DNA of 64,000 nt from Candidatus Symbiopectobacterium sp. 'North America' (GCF_015762685.1 NZ_PEHF01000020.1:1-64000), one strand, 5' to 3'; positions 1-10,640 are shown, counted from the first letter of the stretch. A program made the numbers and translations. Notes: a model not told the origin generated them from the sequence alone.

Positions 1-48
1 CGGCTGATGGCTGAAAACCCGGAAATCTCAAAAAGTGCGTGGAACTAA
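1..48 (+). CDS. possible C-terminal tail of an unidentified gene
   Basis: Frame 1 is open from the window edge to a TAA at 46-48 and encodes only 16 residues ending in SAWN. I do not recognise the protein. It could be the end of a gene that starts outside the window, or a chance open frame. A hairpin (arms 59-65 and 81-87) follows but has no U-tract. Confidence 0.25.
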   Translation, partial: RLMAENPEISKSAWN

Positions 49-161
49 AACCTCTGTGCTTACAGCCCCAATGGGATGTGCTGTAAGAGGGGAATGAAGA
101 CTCTGGGTGTTCTTTCTGTCAAAACGATATAAAAGTCAGCTTGTTATGACAGAGAGAATAG

Positions 162-192
162 CCGATGATCCTGAATCAGGATCATCGGTTTT
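162..192. terminator. perfect 13-bp inverted repeat between the left edge and speG
   Basis: Arms 162-174 and 176-188 are exact reverse complements and are followed by TTTT on the plus strand. It lies 33 bp beyond the speG stop codon. It probably terminates transcription from the left and may also serve speG, although the minus-strand U-tract is poor. Confidence 0.5.
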
Positions 193-220
193 ACATCGAA
201 GGTTTAGATAAGTAACGCTG

Positions 221-796
221 TTAGCGTGTGATATCCGCTTCCGGTGAAGGTTTATCTGCCATCGCGTTCGCTTTATACCGTTCCATATACTGGTGCTGGA
301 AAACGCACATGCGAATGGTATTGCGGTATTCGCCGTTGGTGAAAAACTCGTGGCGCAATTCAGCTTCAACTTCAAAGCCCAGCTTGGCATAAATGTGGAT
401 AGCTTTGGTGTTCTCTTTATCCACAATCAGGTACAGCTTGTACAGGTTCAGCACGGAAAACCCGTAATCCATCGCCAGCTTGGCGGCGGCGCTGGCGTAG
501 CCACGCCCCTGATAGGCCGGGTCGATAATAATCTGGAATTCTGCGCGGCGGTGGATATGGTTGATTTCCACCAGCTCAACCAGACCTACCCGATTTTTTT
601 CAAACTCGATGATAAAGCGCCGCTCGCTTTGGTCGTGAATGTGCTTGTCGTAGAGATCGTACAGTTCCACAAAGGCTTCATAGGGCTCTTCAAACCAATA
701 ACGCATCACGCTGGCGTTGTTATCCAACTGATGGACAAAATTGAGATCCTCTCGTTCCAGAGGCCGTAAACGCACGATATTGCTCGCGCCAGACAT
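221..796 (-). CDS. speG: spermidine N1-acetyltransferase SpeG
   Basis: GNAT-family enzyme that transfers acetyl from acetyl-CoA to spermidine or spermine, relieving polyamine toxicity in the cytoplasm. The protein closely follows E. coli SpeG through the N-terminal polyamine-binding part ([27 protein letters not shown]), the acetyl-CoA loop ([10 protein letters not shown]) and the C-terminal HIYAKLGF segment. The ATG at 796 is preferred over one 12 bp upstream because GGAGG lies about 6 bases before it. The last 15 or so residues ([12 protein letters not shown]) differ from E. coli, as is usual for the tail. It is monocistronic and intact, in a stretch where both downstream neighbours are broken. 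Confidence 0.95.
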   Translation of the reverse strand: MSGASNIVRLRPLEREDLNFVHQLDNNASVMRYWFEEPYEAFVELYDLYDKHIHDQSERRFIIEFEKNRVGLVELVEINHIHRRAEFQIIIDPAYQGRGYASAAAKLAMDYGFSVLNLYKLYLIVDKENTKAIHIYAKLGFEVEAELRHEFFTNGEYRNTIRMCVFQHQYMERYKANAMADKPSPEADITR

Positions 797-896
797 GGTT
801 CCTCCCATTACCTATTTGCCACATGGCAACAGGATGAGTATAGCGTGCTTTGTTCGCAGAACCACTGTTTGCAGGGGGGGAGCAGAGGAAAAGGAT

Positions 897-927
897 CGCG
901 CCCTTATCGTTAAGATCAAAGGGCGCG
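897..927 (-). terminator. hairpin downstream of the TonB receptor
   Basis: A 9-bp GC-rich stem (arms 897-905 and 919-927) lies just past the receptor stop codon. On the minus strand it is followed by a pyrimidine-rich tract containing TTTT. It fits an intrinsic terminator for the iron-uptake operon. Confidence 0.5.
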
Positions 928-938
928 GCATGGCGGGA

Positions 939-3058
939 TTAAAAATCTACGCTGGCGCGCAGCAGCACCTGACGTGGTTCACCCACCGCCACTCGCAGGT
1001 TGTTGCCGCTGGACGGGTAGTAGGTTTTATCAAACAGGTTCTTCACATTCATTTGCCATTTCACCTTGTAGCCGTTAAACGGCACGGTATAGGCAACAAA
1101 AGCGTCAGCAACGGTGTAATCATCGAGATAGAAGCTGTTGGCAGCATCTCCCGCACGGCGACCCACGTAGCGCGCACCGGCACCTGCGCGCAGGTCGTCT
1201 CCGGCATGCCAGCCAAGCGACCCAAAATTCTGCGTCAGGAACAGCACGGCGGTGTGGCGGGCGGCGTTGGTCATTTCATTGCCGTTATTTTTCGGATCGG
1301 CAACTACGCGCGCATCGGTGAAGGCGTAGCTACCGATCACGCTCAGGGAGTCGGTGAGCTTACCGGCCATATCCAGTTCAACGCCCTGTGAGCGCACTTT
1401 GCCTGAGGTGCGTGTCACTGTTTCATTGCTGATGGTTTCATCCACCATCACGTTACGTTTCACGATATCGAACAGCGCCAGGTTGGCGGTGATACTGTCC
1501 GGCAGATCGATTTTGGTGCCCACTTCATAAGAACGGCCCAGTTCAGGAGGAAGTGCGCCGATTTGAGTGGCAATGGACGAATTGGGTTTGAACGACTCGC
1601 TGTAGCTGGCGTAGAGCGAACTGTTCGGTGTCAGGCTGTAGATAACTCCCGTGCGCGGTACCAAACGGTGGTAGGAGCCGTCGGTGTTGGTGACAAACGG
1701 GCGGCCTTTGCCTGCCATAACATCAAAGCTGTCGTAACGTAAGCCACCCAGCAACTGCCAGCGTTCGTTCAGGCGTAGGGTGTCTTGCACGAAAAAGCCG
1801 GTGCTGTCGATATTTTCACGCTGATCGCTGTCTTTGGCACTGACCGTGGTGGACGTGGGCAGCGTGCCGTAGACCGGGTTGTAAATGATGAAACCGGAGG
1901 TTGCTGTGCCACGGATCATGTCGCCACGGAATGTACGATCGGCTTCATAGTCAACGCCAAACAGCAGTTGATGGTTGATGCGTCCCCAGTCTACGTCGCC
2001 ATTCAAGGTCAGTTGAACGATTTGCGCCTGACTGCGTGCGTCTGCCGTTGCATCCGGTTGACGGGTTAGTATTCCGGTCGCTGCGTTGAATTTGGTGGCG
2101 CGTGCCTGATTGTCGCTATAGCGGTTACGTGCATAGGAATAGGCGAGGTTGCTCTTCTAACGATCGTTGAGCGTTCGCTCCATCTGGAGCGTCACGGTGT
2201 CCTGAGCGCCGCGCGTGGCGTTATAATGCTCGTCAAAGCGGGGGTCGCGCGGCGTATTGACCGGCTTGCCAGTATTGGGATTTATGATGGTGCCGCGATC
2301 GAACGGCGTCAGGTATTCCTGATGTTCATAGGCAAGACGCACCGTGGTGTCATGCCATACCACATCACTGACGGCGTAACGGTGGTTTGGCGTTTGCGGC
2401 CAAAATTGCGCCAGTAATCGGTTTCGTCGTGATCGACCAGCATGCGGTAAGCCAAACCGTTGTCTCCCAGTGGTCCGGTGACATCGACCTGCCCGCCGCC
2501 CCCGTTAAAGCTGCTCTGCCAGCCTTCGATATGGGTTTTCTGAACCAGTTCCGGTTTTTTACTGATGATATTGATCACGCCGCCGGGTTCATCCATGCCG
2601 TACAGCATGGAGGCCGGGCCTTTGAGGACTTCAACGCGTTCGCTGGTAGGCGTGAAATTGCGGACTTGAATCGAACGAATGCCATCGCGAAACAGCGACC
2701 CATCGCGGTTGTCGCCAAACCCACGTTTAATCACCGCATCCTGCGTCCCCCCGAGTGTGTTGGCTTGGGTAATATCGCTGATGCTGTACAGCGCTTCGTC
2801 CAACGTGTGTGCCGCCTGATCGCGTAACACCTGCGGTGGCACGACGTTAACCGCCTGCGGCACGTCCAGCAGACGTGCTTCCGTGCGTGTGCCGGTTACG
2901 CTTTTGTGCGGTTGATAGCAGCTGTCTGTATCGGCGGTGGCGCGGTCAGATTGTGTGACTACCACGGTATCTTCCTGCGCGCTCGATGAGGCAGCGTGCG
3001 AACCCAGTGGCAACAGCGCGATAAGTGGCCAACTGCGACGTATAAAATTAGCGTTCAT
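939..3058 (-). pseudogene. TonB-dependent ferric-siderophore receptor, broken
   Basis: Remnant of an outer-membrane beta-barrel receptor for a ferric siderophore (FhuA/FoxA class). A signal peptide starts at ATG 3058 and is followed by a TonB box (DTVVV), a plug domain with the LKGPASMLYGMDEPGGVINIISKKP motif region, and a barrel ending in aromatic Phe. There are two lesions: a frameshift at about 2310-2365, near the first barrel strands, and an in-frame TAG at 2157-2159. The reading frame on both sides still matches the family, so the decay is recent. It sits 25 bp downstream of the broken siderophore-binding gene and would have been cotranscribed with it. The siderophore cannot be named from the sequence. 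Confidence 0.9.
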
Positions 3059-3083
3059 GTGCGATGTGACTCCAGAATGTCCC

Positions 3084-4177
3084 TTAAAATTCAATAGGTA
3101 AGAATTGTTGGTAGAGTTGTTTTAAGGTGTCTTGCGGTTGCAAATCGGCAAACAGATCGGGGTAGAGCGCTTTTGCAAACATCTCCACCATCACTACGTG
3201 ATACGGGCTTAGGTAGAAGTTGTGCCACATACTCCAGGCGCGCCCCTGCTGCACGGCGCTGAGGTGTGACAAGAATGGGTTCTTGTTGCAGTAGGGTAGT
3301 AAAGCTGTTTTGCGCTTGCTGCTCGGAAACGTCCGGGCCCAGCATCAGTGCCGAGAACCGTTTTTCTTCTGGCCCCGCCATGCCGGTGGCGATATAGACA
3401 TCGGGGTTGGCTGCCAGCACTTTTTCCGGATTGAGTTCACCATAGACGCGCTGAATGCTGTCGGCTGCGATGTTATCACCACCGGCAAAGCGCAGTAGCT
3501 CACCAAGATTGCCACCTACTGCTGTGGTACAGCAGGTATCGCGGTGGCCCAGATGCAGGTGCAGCATCACGGTGGGTTTTTGGCCGTGATAGCGTGCCAG
3601 GCGTTGCGAAATGGCGTCCATATGCTGCTGGTAAAACGCGCTGAATGCGGCAGCACGTTCAGTGCGGTTGAGTACTTCGCCGAGTAAACGGACGCTGGGC
3701 AGGGTGTTTTTCAACAGTTCGACGCGCAGATCGACATAAATCACCGGGATGCCTGCGCGTTCAAGCGTCTGCTGTAGCGCATCATCCTCCGCCGAGGTTT
3801 TAGCCAGACGCGGCAGGATGACCAGATCGGGCTTTAATGGCAGAATGGCTTCGGTATTCAGCGTGCGCGGCCCCCCTATCGCCAAGACGCGGGATTTGTG
3901 AAATAATGGCAGGAAACGCGGTGGTGTATTTTTCCCAGCTTTGCGCGTCGTAACGCGCCATATCGCCGGGCCAACCCACCACGCGCTGTGCCTGATTACC
4001 GGGCTCCAGCAACGCAAGGGTATAGAGCAAACGGCTTTCACCGAGAAAAAAACGTGAAGGATTATCGCGAATCGTTACCTGACGTCCCAGTAGGTCGGTA
4101 ACGGTCTTTCCCCAGGCGGTGGTGTTCGCCAACAGCAGCATGACCAGTAACGCTTTGGTTAGGAATAATGCGCGCAT
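3084..4177 (-). pseudogene. periplasmic siderophore-binding protein of an ABC importer, broken
   Basis: Remnant of a FecB/FepB-type periplasmic binding protein. It has a signal peptide (MRALFLTKALLV...), a first lobe containing TVTDLLGRQVTI, and a second lobe containing NPEKVLAANPDVYIATG. There are two frameshifts: one at a run of C at about 3868-3876 and one at about 3270-3276. The last 60 residues (ending QFLPIEF) are in a third frame. The ATG at 4177 is favoured because an AGAGGG lies 5-6 bases upstream; another ATG at 4192 has none. A Fur-like site lies just upstream. Neither permease nor ATPase is present here. Confidence 0.88.
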
Positions 4178-4221
4178 ATTCGCCCTCTGCATAAAATCGA
4201 GCAGGGGAAGTTAATGAGTAT

Positions 4222-4240
4222 GAGAGTGATTATCAATAAT
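4222..4240. promoter_or_regulatory. Fur-box candidate upstream of the siderophore operon
   Basis: This 19-mer matches 13 of 19 positions of the Fur consensus (GATAATGATAATCATTATC). It is centred about 55 bp before the binding-protein start, in AT-rich DNA that also holds a second imperfect palindrome near 4267-4290. Iron repression of the operon is inferred from the site and the gene functions. Confidence 0.6.
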
Positions 4241-4385
4241 ACTAAGATAGGGAAAGTGCGACAAAACGATAATGTTATTTTATATCATTAGGATGGTAAT
4301 ACTTTTGTAAGTAAATAAAGTGCCGTTCAGCGGGAACTTTCAGGGCGGCAGAGTGCTACCGCCTGAAAGTCAGTGGGAATTAGCG

Positions 4386-5024
4386 TTATTCGGCAGCATA
4401 ACCCTGTTTGGGAATATGCACGCCGTCGAGCCAGGCTTCGCCCTCGCGCATTTTAAGACGCCCTTCGGCAAACCAGTTCACCACCAATGGATAGATGGTG
4501 TGTTCCTGAGTTTGTACCCGAGCGGCAAGCGCTTCTTCCGTATCTTCACTAAACACCGGGACCTTGGCTTGCAGAATCAGAGGGCCGCCATCTAGTTCGT
4601 CAGTGACGAAGTGGACCGAAGTGCCATGTTCCTTATCGCCATTTTCCAGCGCTTTGCGATGGGTATGCAGGCCCGGGTAGTTGGGCAGTAAGGACGGGTG
4701 GATGTTCAGCATTTTGCCTGCAAACAGCGCAACGAACTCTGGGCTGAGGATGCGCATATAACCCGCCAGTACCACCAGGTCGGGTTGGTATTGCGCCATC
4801 TCTTCTGCCATTGCAGCGTCAAAGGTAGCTCGGTCAGCGAACCCTTGTGGGTCGATGACATGGGCCGGAATCTCGGCTTCTTGCGCCAGTACTAGACCAT
4901 AGGCTTCTGGATTGTTGCTGAATACGGCCGCGATATTCGCTTTGACACGCTTGCGCGCGCAGGCGTCAATCAACGCCTGCAAGTTGCTTCCTTGACCTGA
5001 GAGCAAGACAACGATGTTTTTCAT
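4386..5024 (-). CDS. purN: phosphoribosylglycinamide formyltransferase PurN
   Basis: Third step of de novo purine synthesis: transfers formyl from 10-formyl-THF to GAR. The length (212 aa) equals E. coli PurN. The glycine-rich start (VVLLSGQGSNLQALIDA) binds the phosphate, and the catalytic block NIHPSLLPNYPGLHTH supplies the Asn and His; the downstream Asp lies in ELDGGPLI. Its ATG overlaps the purM stop as TAATG, so the two are translationally coupled and controlled from the promoter upstream of purM. Confidence 0.97.
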   Translation of the reverse strand: MKNIVVLLSGQGSNLQALIDACARKRVKANIAAVFSNNPEAYGLVLAQEAEIPAHVIDPQGFADRATFDAAMAEEMAQYQPDLVVLAGYMRILSPEFVALFAGKMLNIHPSLLPNYPGLHTHRKALENGDKEHGTSVHFVTDELDGGPLILQAKVPVFSEDTEEALAARVQTQEHTIYPLVVNWFAEGRLKMREGEAWLDGVHIPKQGYAAE

Positions 5025-6061
5025 TAATTAATGACCACTGCGTTTCCGGCGTTAGCGGGTTGAATAACGCCGATTTTCCATGCGGTTTCACCCTGGCTAT
5101 TGAGGAATGCCACGGCTTCCTCTGCCTGTTCAGCAGGCAGTGCGATAATCATACCCACACCGCAGTTAAAAGTACGGTACATTTCGTGAAGGCTGACGTT
5201 GCCCGTCTGTTGCAGCCAGTTGAACACGGCGGGCCACTGCCAGCTGGATTCATCAATGTTGGCCTGCATGCCTTCTGGCAACACGCGCGGGATATTTTCC
5301 CAGAAACCGCCACCGGTCAGGTGAGCAATCGCGTGGACATCCACTTTTTCAATCAGCGCCAGAATGGATTTGACGTAGATTTTGGTCGGGGCCAGCAGAT
5401 GATCGGCCAGCGACTTTCCTTCAAGCGTCGTCTGTTCCGGATCGGTTTTGCTCACCTCGAGAATCTTACGTACCAGCGAATAGCCGTTAGAGTCTGGGCC
5501 ACTGGCTGCCAGTGCTACCAGAGTATCACCTGCCTGTACTTTATTTCCGTCGATGATCTCTGATTTTTCAACAACACCGACGCAAAAACCGGCGACGTCG
5601 TAATCTTCACCGTGGTACATGTCGGGCATTTCAGCGGTTTCGCCGCCGACCAGTGCACAGCCTGACTGCTTGCAGCCTTCGGCGATACCGGTGATCACGC
5701 TGGCGGCGGTATCGACATCCAGTTTCCCCGTGGCGTAGTAATCCAGGAAGAACAGCGGCTCGGCCCCTTGAACTACCAGGTCATTGACACACATGGCCAC
5801 CAGATCGATACCGATGGTGTCGTGGCGTTTCAGATCCATGGCAAGACGCAGCTTGGTGCCGACCCCGTCAGTACCGGAAACCAGAACCGGTTCACGGTAT
5901 TTTTGGGGCAAGGCGCACAGGGCACCGAAACCGCCCAGACCGCCCATCACTTCAGGACGGCGGGTTTGTTTCACTACGCCTTTAATACGGTCTACCAATG
6001 CGTTACCTGCATCAATATCCACGCCTGCGTCTTTGTAGCTAAGAGAGGTTTTGTCGGTCAC
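5024..6061 (-). CDS. purM: phosphoribosylformylglycinamidine cyclo-ligase PurM
   Basis: AIR synthetase: ATP-dependent closure of the imidazole ring in purine synthesis, dimeric and cytosolic. At 345 aa it has the E. coli length. The signature regions [11 protein letters not shown] (ATP/phosphate loop), [11 protein letters not shown] and [14 protein letters not shown] are all present. It is the first gene of the purMN operon, divergent from upp, with a PurR-type operator about 100 bp upstream. No lesion is seen. Confidence 0.97.
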   Translation of the reverse strand: MTDKTSLSYKDAGVDIDAGNALVDRIKGVVKQTRRPEVMGGLGGFGALCALPQKYREPVLVSGTDGVGTKLRLAMDLKRHDTIGIDLVAMCVNDLVVQGAEPLFFLDYYATGKLDVDTAASVITGIAEGCKQSGCALVGGETAEMPDMYHGEDYDVAGFCVGVVEKSEIIDGNKVQAGDTLVALAASGPDSNGYSLVRKILEVSKTDPEQTTLEGKSLADHLLAPTKIYVKSILALIEKVDVHAIAHLTGGGFWENIPRVLPEGMQANIDESSWQWPAVFNWLQQTGNVSLHEMYRTFNCGVGMIIALPAEQAEEAVAFLNSQGETAWKIGVIQPANAGNAVVIN

Positions 6062-6159
6062 TGCGGAGTCCCCACGGAGAATACAATTGGTGGTGAGATA
6101 GTGAGCATATCCAGCCTGGTGGATCTACCCCTATCGAAGCGCGCTAATTCTAACAGCGA

Positions 6160-6175
6160 GAGCAATCGTTTGCGA
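6160..6175. promoter_or_regulatory. PurR operator in the purM-upp spacer
   Basis: The 16-mer GAGCAATCGTTTGCGA matches the PurR palindrome (ACGCAAACGTTTGCGT) at 13 of 16 positions with an intact central CG. The location upstream of purM agrees with PurR control of this operon in enterics. Confidence 0.75.
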
Positions 6176-6277
6176 GTGGTGTGTTGCCTGCTTTGCATTT
6201 TTCCTGTTCAATGAGAATTTCCCTGCCCGGTTGATCTGGATCAGGCTATAACCTGTAGCGCTTAAGCAAAAAAGCGG

Positions 6278-6283
6278 TATAAT
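6278..6283 (+). promoter_or_regulatory. -10 hexamer candidate for upp
   Basis: A perfect TATAAT lies 95 bp before the upp start, in a context with a long downstream T-tract. No good -35 hexamer is seen at 16-18 bp, so the promoter may depend on the extended context. Confidence 0.4.
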
Positions 6284-6378
6284 CCCGCGATTTTTTTATG
6301 ATGGGCTGCCATGTCCGCCCTCGGCGCACCGATTCTGCGTCGTGAGGATATCCATCCACTTTCTATAGGGGGAATAGA

Positions 6379-7005
6379 ATGAAGGTCGTCGAGGTTAAAC
6401 ACCCGCTCGTCAAACATAAACTTGGCCTGATGCGTGAAAACGATATAAGTACAAAACGCTTTCGTGAACTGGCATCCGAAGTCGGCAGTTTATTGACCTA
6501 TGAAGCCACTGCCGATCTGGTCACAGAGAAAGTGACTATCGAAGGCTGGTGCGGTCCGGTGGAAGTCGATCATATCAAAGGCAAAAAAATTACCGTGGTG
6601 CCGATCCTGCGTGCCGGTCTGGGCATGATGGAAGGCGTGCTGGAAAACGTACCGAGCGCGCGCATCAGCGTGGTGGGTATGTACCGCAACGAAGAGACGC
6701 TGGAGCCGGTGCCTTACTTCCAGAAACTGGTCTCCAACATTGATGAGCGTATGGCGCTGGTGGTGGATCCGATGCTGGCGACCGGTGGTTCGATGATTGC
6801 CACTATCGATCTGCTGAAGAAAGCGGGTTGCCAGAGCATCAAGGTATTGGTACTGGTGGCTGCACCGGAAGGGATTGCCGCGCTGGAAAAAGCGCACCCT
6901 GACGTTGAGCTGTATACCGCCTCGGTCGACAAAGGGCTCAACGAGCATGGCTATATCATGCCGGGTCTTGGTGACGCGGGCGATAAGCTCTTTGGTACTA
7001 AATAA
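6379..7005 (+). CDS. upp: uracil phosphoribosyltransferase Upp
   Basis: Salvages uracil to UMP using PRPP in the cytoplasm. The 208-residue protein matches E. coli Upp almost throughout. The PRPP-binding loop is [11 protein letters not shown], and the C-terminal [13 protein letters not shown] segment binds uracil. A strong ribosome site (GGGGG) precedes the ATG. A good terminator follows, and the uracil permease gene uraA next to it is dead, so salvage here must rely on internally released uracil or another transporter. Confidence 0.97.
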   Translation: MKVVEVKHPLVKHKLGLMRENDISTKRFRELASEVGSLLTYEATADLVTEKVTIEGWCGPVEVDHIKGKKITVVPILRAGLGMMEGVLENVPSARISVVGMYRNEETLEPVPYFQKLVSNIDERMALVVDPMLATGGSMIATIDLLKKAGCQSIKVLVLVAAPEGIAALEKAHPDVELYTASVDKGLNEHGYIMPGLGDAGDKLFGTK

Positions 7006-7013
7006 GCCGTATC

Positions 7014-7041
7014 AGCCGACTGAGTAAGTCGGCTTTTTTTT
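7014..7041 (+). terminator. intrinsic terminator of upp
   Basis: An 8-bp stem (7014-7021 with 7027-7034) with a 5-nt loop is followed by seven T. It may act as an attenuator between upp and uraA. Confidence 0.85.
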
Positions 7042-7216
7042 GCGTCGGTTTCGTTGCGCAACGCGCACGATGGTTTTTCACCCATATTTCGCACGATTTT
7101 TATAATCAGCCTCTCTTCCCTACGCGGTGACGCGTGGGGGCGGCTGGGCTGTGATAACGATGCCGGACAAACCGGCTAACCACAACATCAAGTGACTTTT
7201 ACAGAGGATATAAACG

Positions 7217-8256
7217 ATGACTCATCGCGCCATAGGGTTGAGTGAACGACCCCCCCTTGCTACAAACCATCCCGCTGAGCTTCCAGCACCTGTTTGCCAT
7301 GTTCGGCGTGACGGTGTTGGTACCGATTCTGTTTAAAATCAACCCTGAGACCGTGCTGCTGTTCAACGGCATTGGCACGCTGCTCTATCTGTTTATCTGT
7401 AAGGGCAAGATCCCGGCGTATCTGGGCTCCAGCTTTGCCTTTATTTCTCCAGTGCTGCTGCTGCCGTTGGGATATGAAGTGGCATTGGGCGGTTTTATCA
7501 TGTGCGGTGTTCTGTTCTGCCTGGTATCGCTGATTGTGCAACGCGCTGTCGTTTGTGATGGGCGTCGTGGATTTCGCGCCTATCGCTCAGGCTCACTGGT
7601 TTGCACTGCCGACCTTCTATACGCCGCGTTTTGAATGGTTTGCCATTCTGACTATCCTGCCTGCTGCGCTGGTGGTGATTGACGAATACGTGGGCCATCT
7701 GGTGGTTACCGCCAATATTGTGAAAAAAGATCTGATGCGCGATCCTGGCTTGCACCGCTCGATGTTTGCCAACGGCCTTTCTACCATGATTTCTGGTTTC
7801 TTCGGTTCAACCCCGAATACCACTTACGGCGAAAACATTGGCATGCTGGCCATCACCAAGATCTACAGCACCTGGGTAATCGGCGGTGAGGCAATACTTG
7901 CCATTCTGCTCTCCTGCGTGGGCAAGCTGGCGGCCGCCATTCAGGCGGTGCCGGTCATGGGCTGTGTTTCTCTGCTGCTGTACGGTGTAATCGGCGCTTC
8001 CGGTATTCGTGTGCTTATCGAATCCAAAGTGGATTACAACAAAGCACAAAACCTGATTCTGACCTCAGTTATCCTGATCATCGGGGTGAGCGGCGCGAAA
8101 GTACATTTGGGTGCTGCTGAACTGAAAGGCATGGCATTAGCCACCGTGGTGGGTATTGCGCTGAGCCTGCTGTTTGCGCTGATCAACCGCTTCAGAAGCG
8201 AAGAAGTGGTGCTGGATGCTGAAGATGATGCCGAGGAGACCTCGCGCGCGTCATAA
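7217..8256 (+). pseudogene. uraA: uracil permease UraA, broken
   Basis: Remnant of the uracil:H+ symporter (NCS2 family, 14 membrane segments). The original ATG at 7217 is followed by a frameshift in a seven-C run at 7250-7256. The frame then matches UraA to about 7540, where roughly 90-100 residues (central membrane segments) are missing: SLIVQ runs almost directly into ALSFVMGVVD in a different frame. Later, IQAVPVMGC lacks two residues and carries a Gly-to-Cys change relative to E. coli IQMIPLPVMGG. The C-terminal half is otherwise well conserved. The combined lesions exclude a functional transporter. Confidence 0.93.
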
Positions 8257-8273
8257 ATTGAGCATTGCTCTGA

Positions 8274-8301
8274 TTTCCGGGGATGATATTATCCCCGGAA
8301 A
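8274..8301. terminator. stem-loop after uraA
   Basis: A perfect 10-bp stem (8274-8283 with 8292-8301) has an 8-nt loop. It is followed by A-rich rather than T-rich sequence on the plus strand. It probably marks the end of the upp-uraA unit, but could also be an mRNA-stabilising element. Confidence 0.45.
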
Positions 8302-8331
8302 CAGAAAAAATATGACAAGAGATTGTTAATC

Positions 8332-9801
8332 ATGAAGAAAACAACATTGGCGTTGTTACTGGGTCTTTCGTGTTTTGCTTTTGCCCAAGATGCTGATGAC
8401 GCCGATAGGTTGTACGACCGCCTCGAACAGCAAGATAATACGGCGCTGACCGCTCTCACCGATTTGGCTAAACGTCAGGATCCTCATGCCCTCTCGGTAT
8501 TGGGTTTTGTCTATGAGTTTGGCGTTTCCGTTCCCAAAAATATCCAACAGGCCATCGACTATTATCAGCAAGCGTGCGCGCTGGGTGGCGATTATGGCTT
8601 TTATAACGCCGGGTATTTTTATCAATATGGCGTCGGCGTGCCGCAGGATAGCGCCCGGGCCAACCAACTGCTGGAAAAGATTAACGCCGCAGATATTGAT
8701 ATCGAAACGACCAAGTCACTCGGGCACACCATCTATGAAGCAAAAGCAAAGGCTGAAACCGATACAGAGATGCGCGCACCGATCCTGAAGTATGTTTCCC
8801 GCTATTTAAATACGGCCAATGCGGAAACGAGTCGGATATTCAGCCGCCTCGGCTTGAGTAAAAGCGACATGTTACGGCTGGCGAAACGTTGGGCATAGCA
8901 GGGCGATCCCGAAGTAAACTTCTACGTCGGCCATTTCTATAATTTTGGCTACTCCCCGATAAAAGAGAAAGACATCGAGGCGATGCGTTGGTTTCGCCGT
9001 GCCGCAGAGGGGGGAGAGCCGGAATCGCAGAATCTTCTTGGCCTGGCCTATCGCGAAGGTCGCTGGGGTGTTGATGCCGCTGCACCAGAGGCTGTCGTTT
9101 GGTTTGAACGTGCTGCACAGCAGGGTAACAACGATGCCATTCTCAATCTGGCAGAAATGTATTACACCGGTGAAGGGATTGACGTTGATTATGACAAGGC
9201 GCGAACGCTGTTTACGCAGGCCTACGACAAAGGCGTATCGCGGGCGGCAAAATACCTCGCCTGGATCTATTACAACGGTCAGGGTGTGACGAGCGATTGC
9301 CAAAAGGCCTGGGAGTATCGCAGCCGGGGGCGTTCTGACGAAACAAAAGCCAGCTATACGGCGCACTGCGTGAACGATAAGCGTGGGCGTGAAGAAAACC
9401 GCCAAACCTTGCCCGCATTGGTGTTGAAAAACGAATCGACCTTTCTCGGTGGCAACGGTGGCACATTGAAATGTGAAAATCATTTTATCGTTGATACCAA
9501 CAAACTTGCTGAAGTGGCCAATTTTCGCGTCGTCGTCACGCTAAAAAACAGCGAGGGTGCCAGCGGGCAATATACGATGGCGTTTTCCCCCTTTGGCATG
9601 AATACCATGAATGAAAGCCTGTACGGCAGGGAATACAGCTCCTTTCGTTCCGCTACGCTGGTTCGGCAAAAAACCAAAGATTTTTGCCAGCCTGGAGACG
9701 TGACATTCCAGATCGATTCCGCCACGGCGCGGATCAACGGACAAGAAAAAGAGCTGCTGGCGACGGGGATTATCAAGCCCTATGTCCAACATGCCGGGTA
9801 A
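8332..9801 (+). pseudogene. secreted Sel1-repeat protein interrupted by TAG
   Basis: The ATG at 8332 opens a signal peptide (MKKTTLALLLGLSCFAFAQ), followed by Sel1/TPR-like repeats of about 36 residues (for example GFVYEFGVSVPKNIQQAIDYY and LAEMYYTGEGIDVDYDKA). A C-terminal domain of about 120 residues, which I do not recognise, holds a few cysteines. An in-frame TAG at 8896-8898 cuts it after about 188 residues, and the frame is open and repeat-like on both sides. The likely role before decay was periplasmic, perhaps protein binding. The single lesion could also be a recent polymorphism. Confidence 0.75.
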
Positions 9802-9938
9802 CCGCATTGCCTTAGGACAATTCGCCTGAACAGTGACGCGGTATTGAGAAAGACAGCCCGGTTGATGCGCTATCAACAGTGCTCGCTTTCTGTGGTAAAC
9901 TCAGTCCGTTTTCCCGCCGAATTGAACATGAGGTGCTT

Positions 9939-10640
9939 CTGAACACGCCGGCACAGCTTTCACTGCCACTTTCTTTGCCTGATGACGAAACCTTTGCCAG
10001 TTTCTACCCGGGAGAAAACGCGTCACTTCTGGCCGCCCTTCACAACGTGTTGCAACAAGAGCACGGTAGCTATATTTACTTCTGGTCACGGGAAGGGGGA
10101 GGGCGCAGCCATCTACTGCATGCCGCCTGCGCGGCGTTATCACGTCAGGGCGATGCGGCGGGCTATGTGCCGTTAGACAAACGCGCCTATTTTGTGCCTG
10201 AAGTCCTGGACGGCATGGAGCAACTCGCGCTGGTCTGTATCGACAATATCGAATCTATTGCAGGCGATGATGCCTGGGAAATGGCGATGTTCAACCTCTA
10301 CAATCGTATTCAGGAAGGGGGGCACACCCGGCTGTTGATCACCGGCGATCGCCCACCGCGTCAGCTTAATTTGCATCTGCCTGATTTGGCATCTCGTCTG
10401 GATTGGGGGCAGATTTATAAATTGCAGCCGCTCTCTGATGAAGAGAAAGGTCAGGCGTTACAGTTGCGCGCCCGCCTGAGAGGCTTTGAACTGCCAGAGG
10501 ATGTGAGCCGCTTTTTATTGAAGCGGCTCGATCGCGAAATGCGCACGCTGTTTATGACGCTCGATCAGCTCGATCACGCCTCTATTACCGCCCAGCGTAA
10601 ACTCACTATCCCCTTCGTCAAAGAGATCCTGGGGTTATAA
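9939..10640 (+). CDS. hda: DnaA regulatory inactivator Hda, CTG start
   Basis: AAA+ protein that, with the loaded DNA clamp, stimulates ATP hydrolysis by DnaA (RIDA) and so limits re-initiation. Starting at CTG 9939 gives 233 residues, exactly the E. coli length. GAGG lies 5 bases before it, and the next residues are [10 protein letters not shown], which contain the clamp-binding motif QLSLPL. The P-loop region is [12 protein letters not shown], Walker B is LVCIDNIE, and the Arg-finger/sensor region is GDRPPRQL. An upstream ATG (9879) would add 20 residues unlike the family. The 3' end overlaps the convergent arsC-like gene by 6 bp. Confidence 0.93.
   Translation: MNTPAQLSLPLSLPDDETFASFYPGENASLLAALHNVLQQEHGSYIYFWSREGGGRSHLLHAACAALSRQGDAAGYVPLDKRAYFVPEVLDGMEQLALVCIDNIESIAGDDAWEMAMFNLYNRIQEGGHTRLLITGDRPPRQLNLHLPDLASRLDWGQIYKLQPLSDEEKGQALQLRARLRGFELPEDVSRFLLKRLDREMRTLFMTLDQLDHASITAQRKLTIPFVKEILGL

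Noticed and set aside
7534-8256. Functional short UraA isoform
   Set aside because: It lacks the N-terminal half and central membrane segments needed for transport.
8983-9801. Independent Sel1-repeat gene starting at 8983
   Set aside because: It is in the same frame as the upstream part and separated only by one TAG; no start signal is present.
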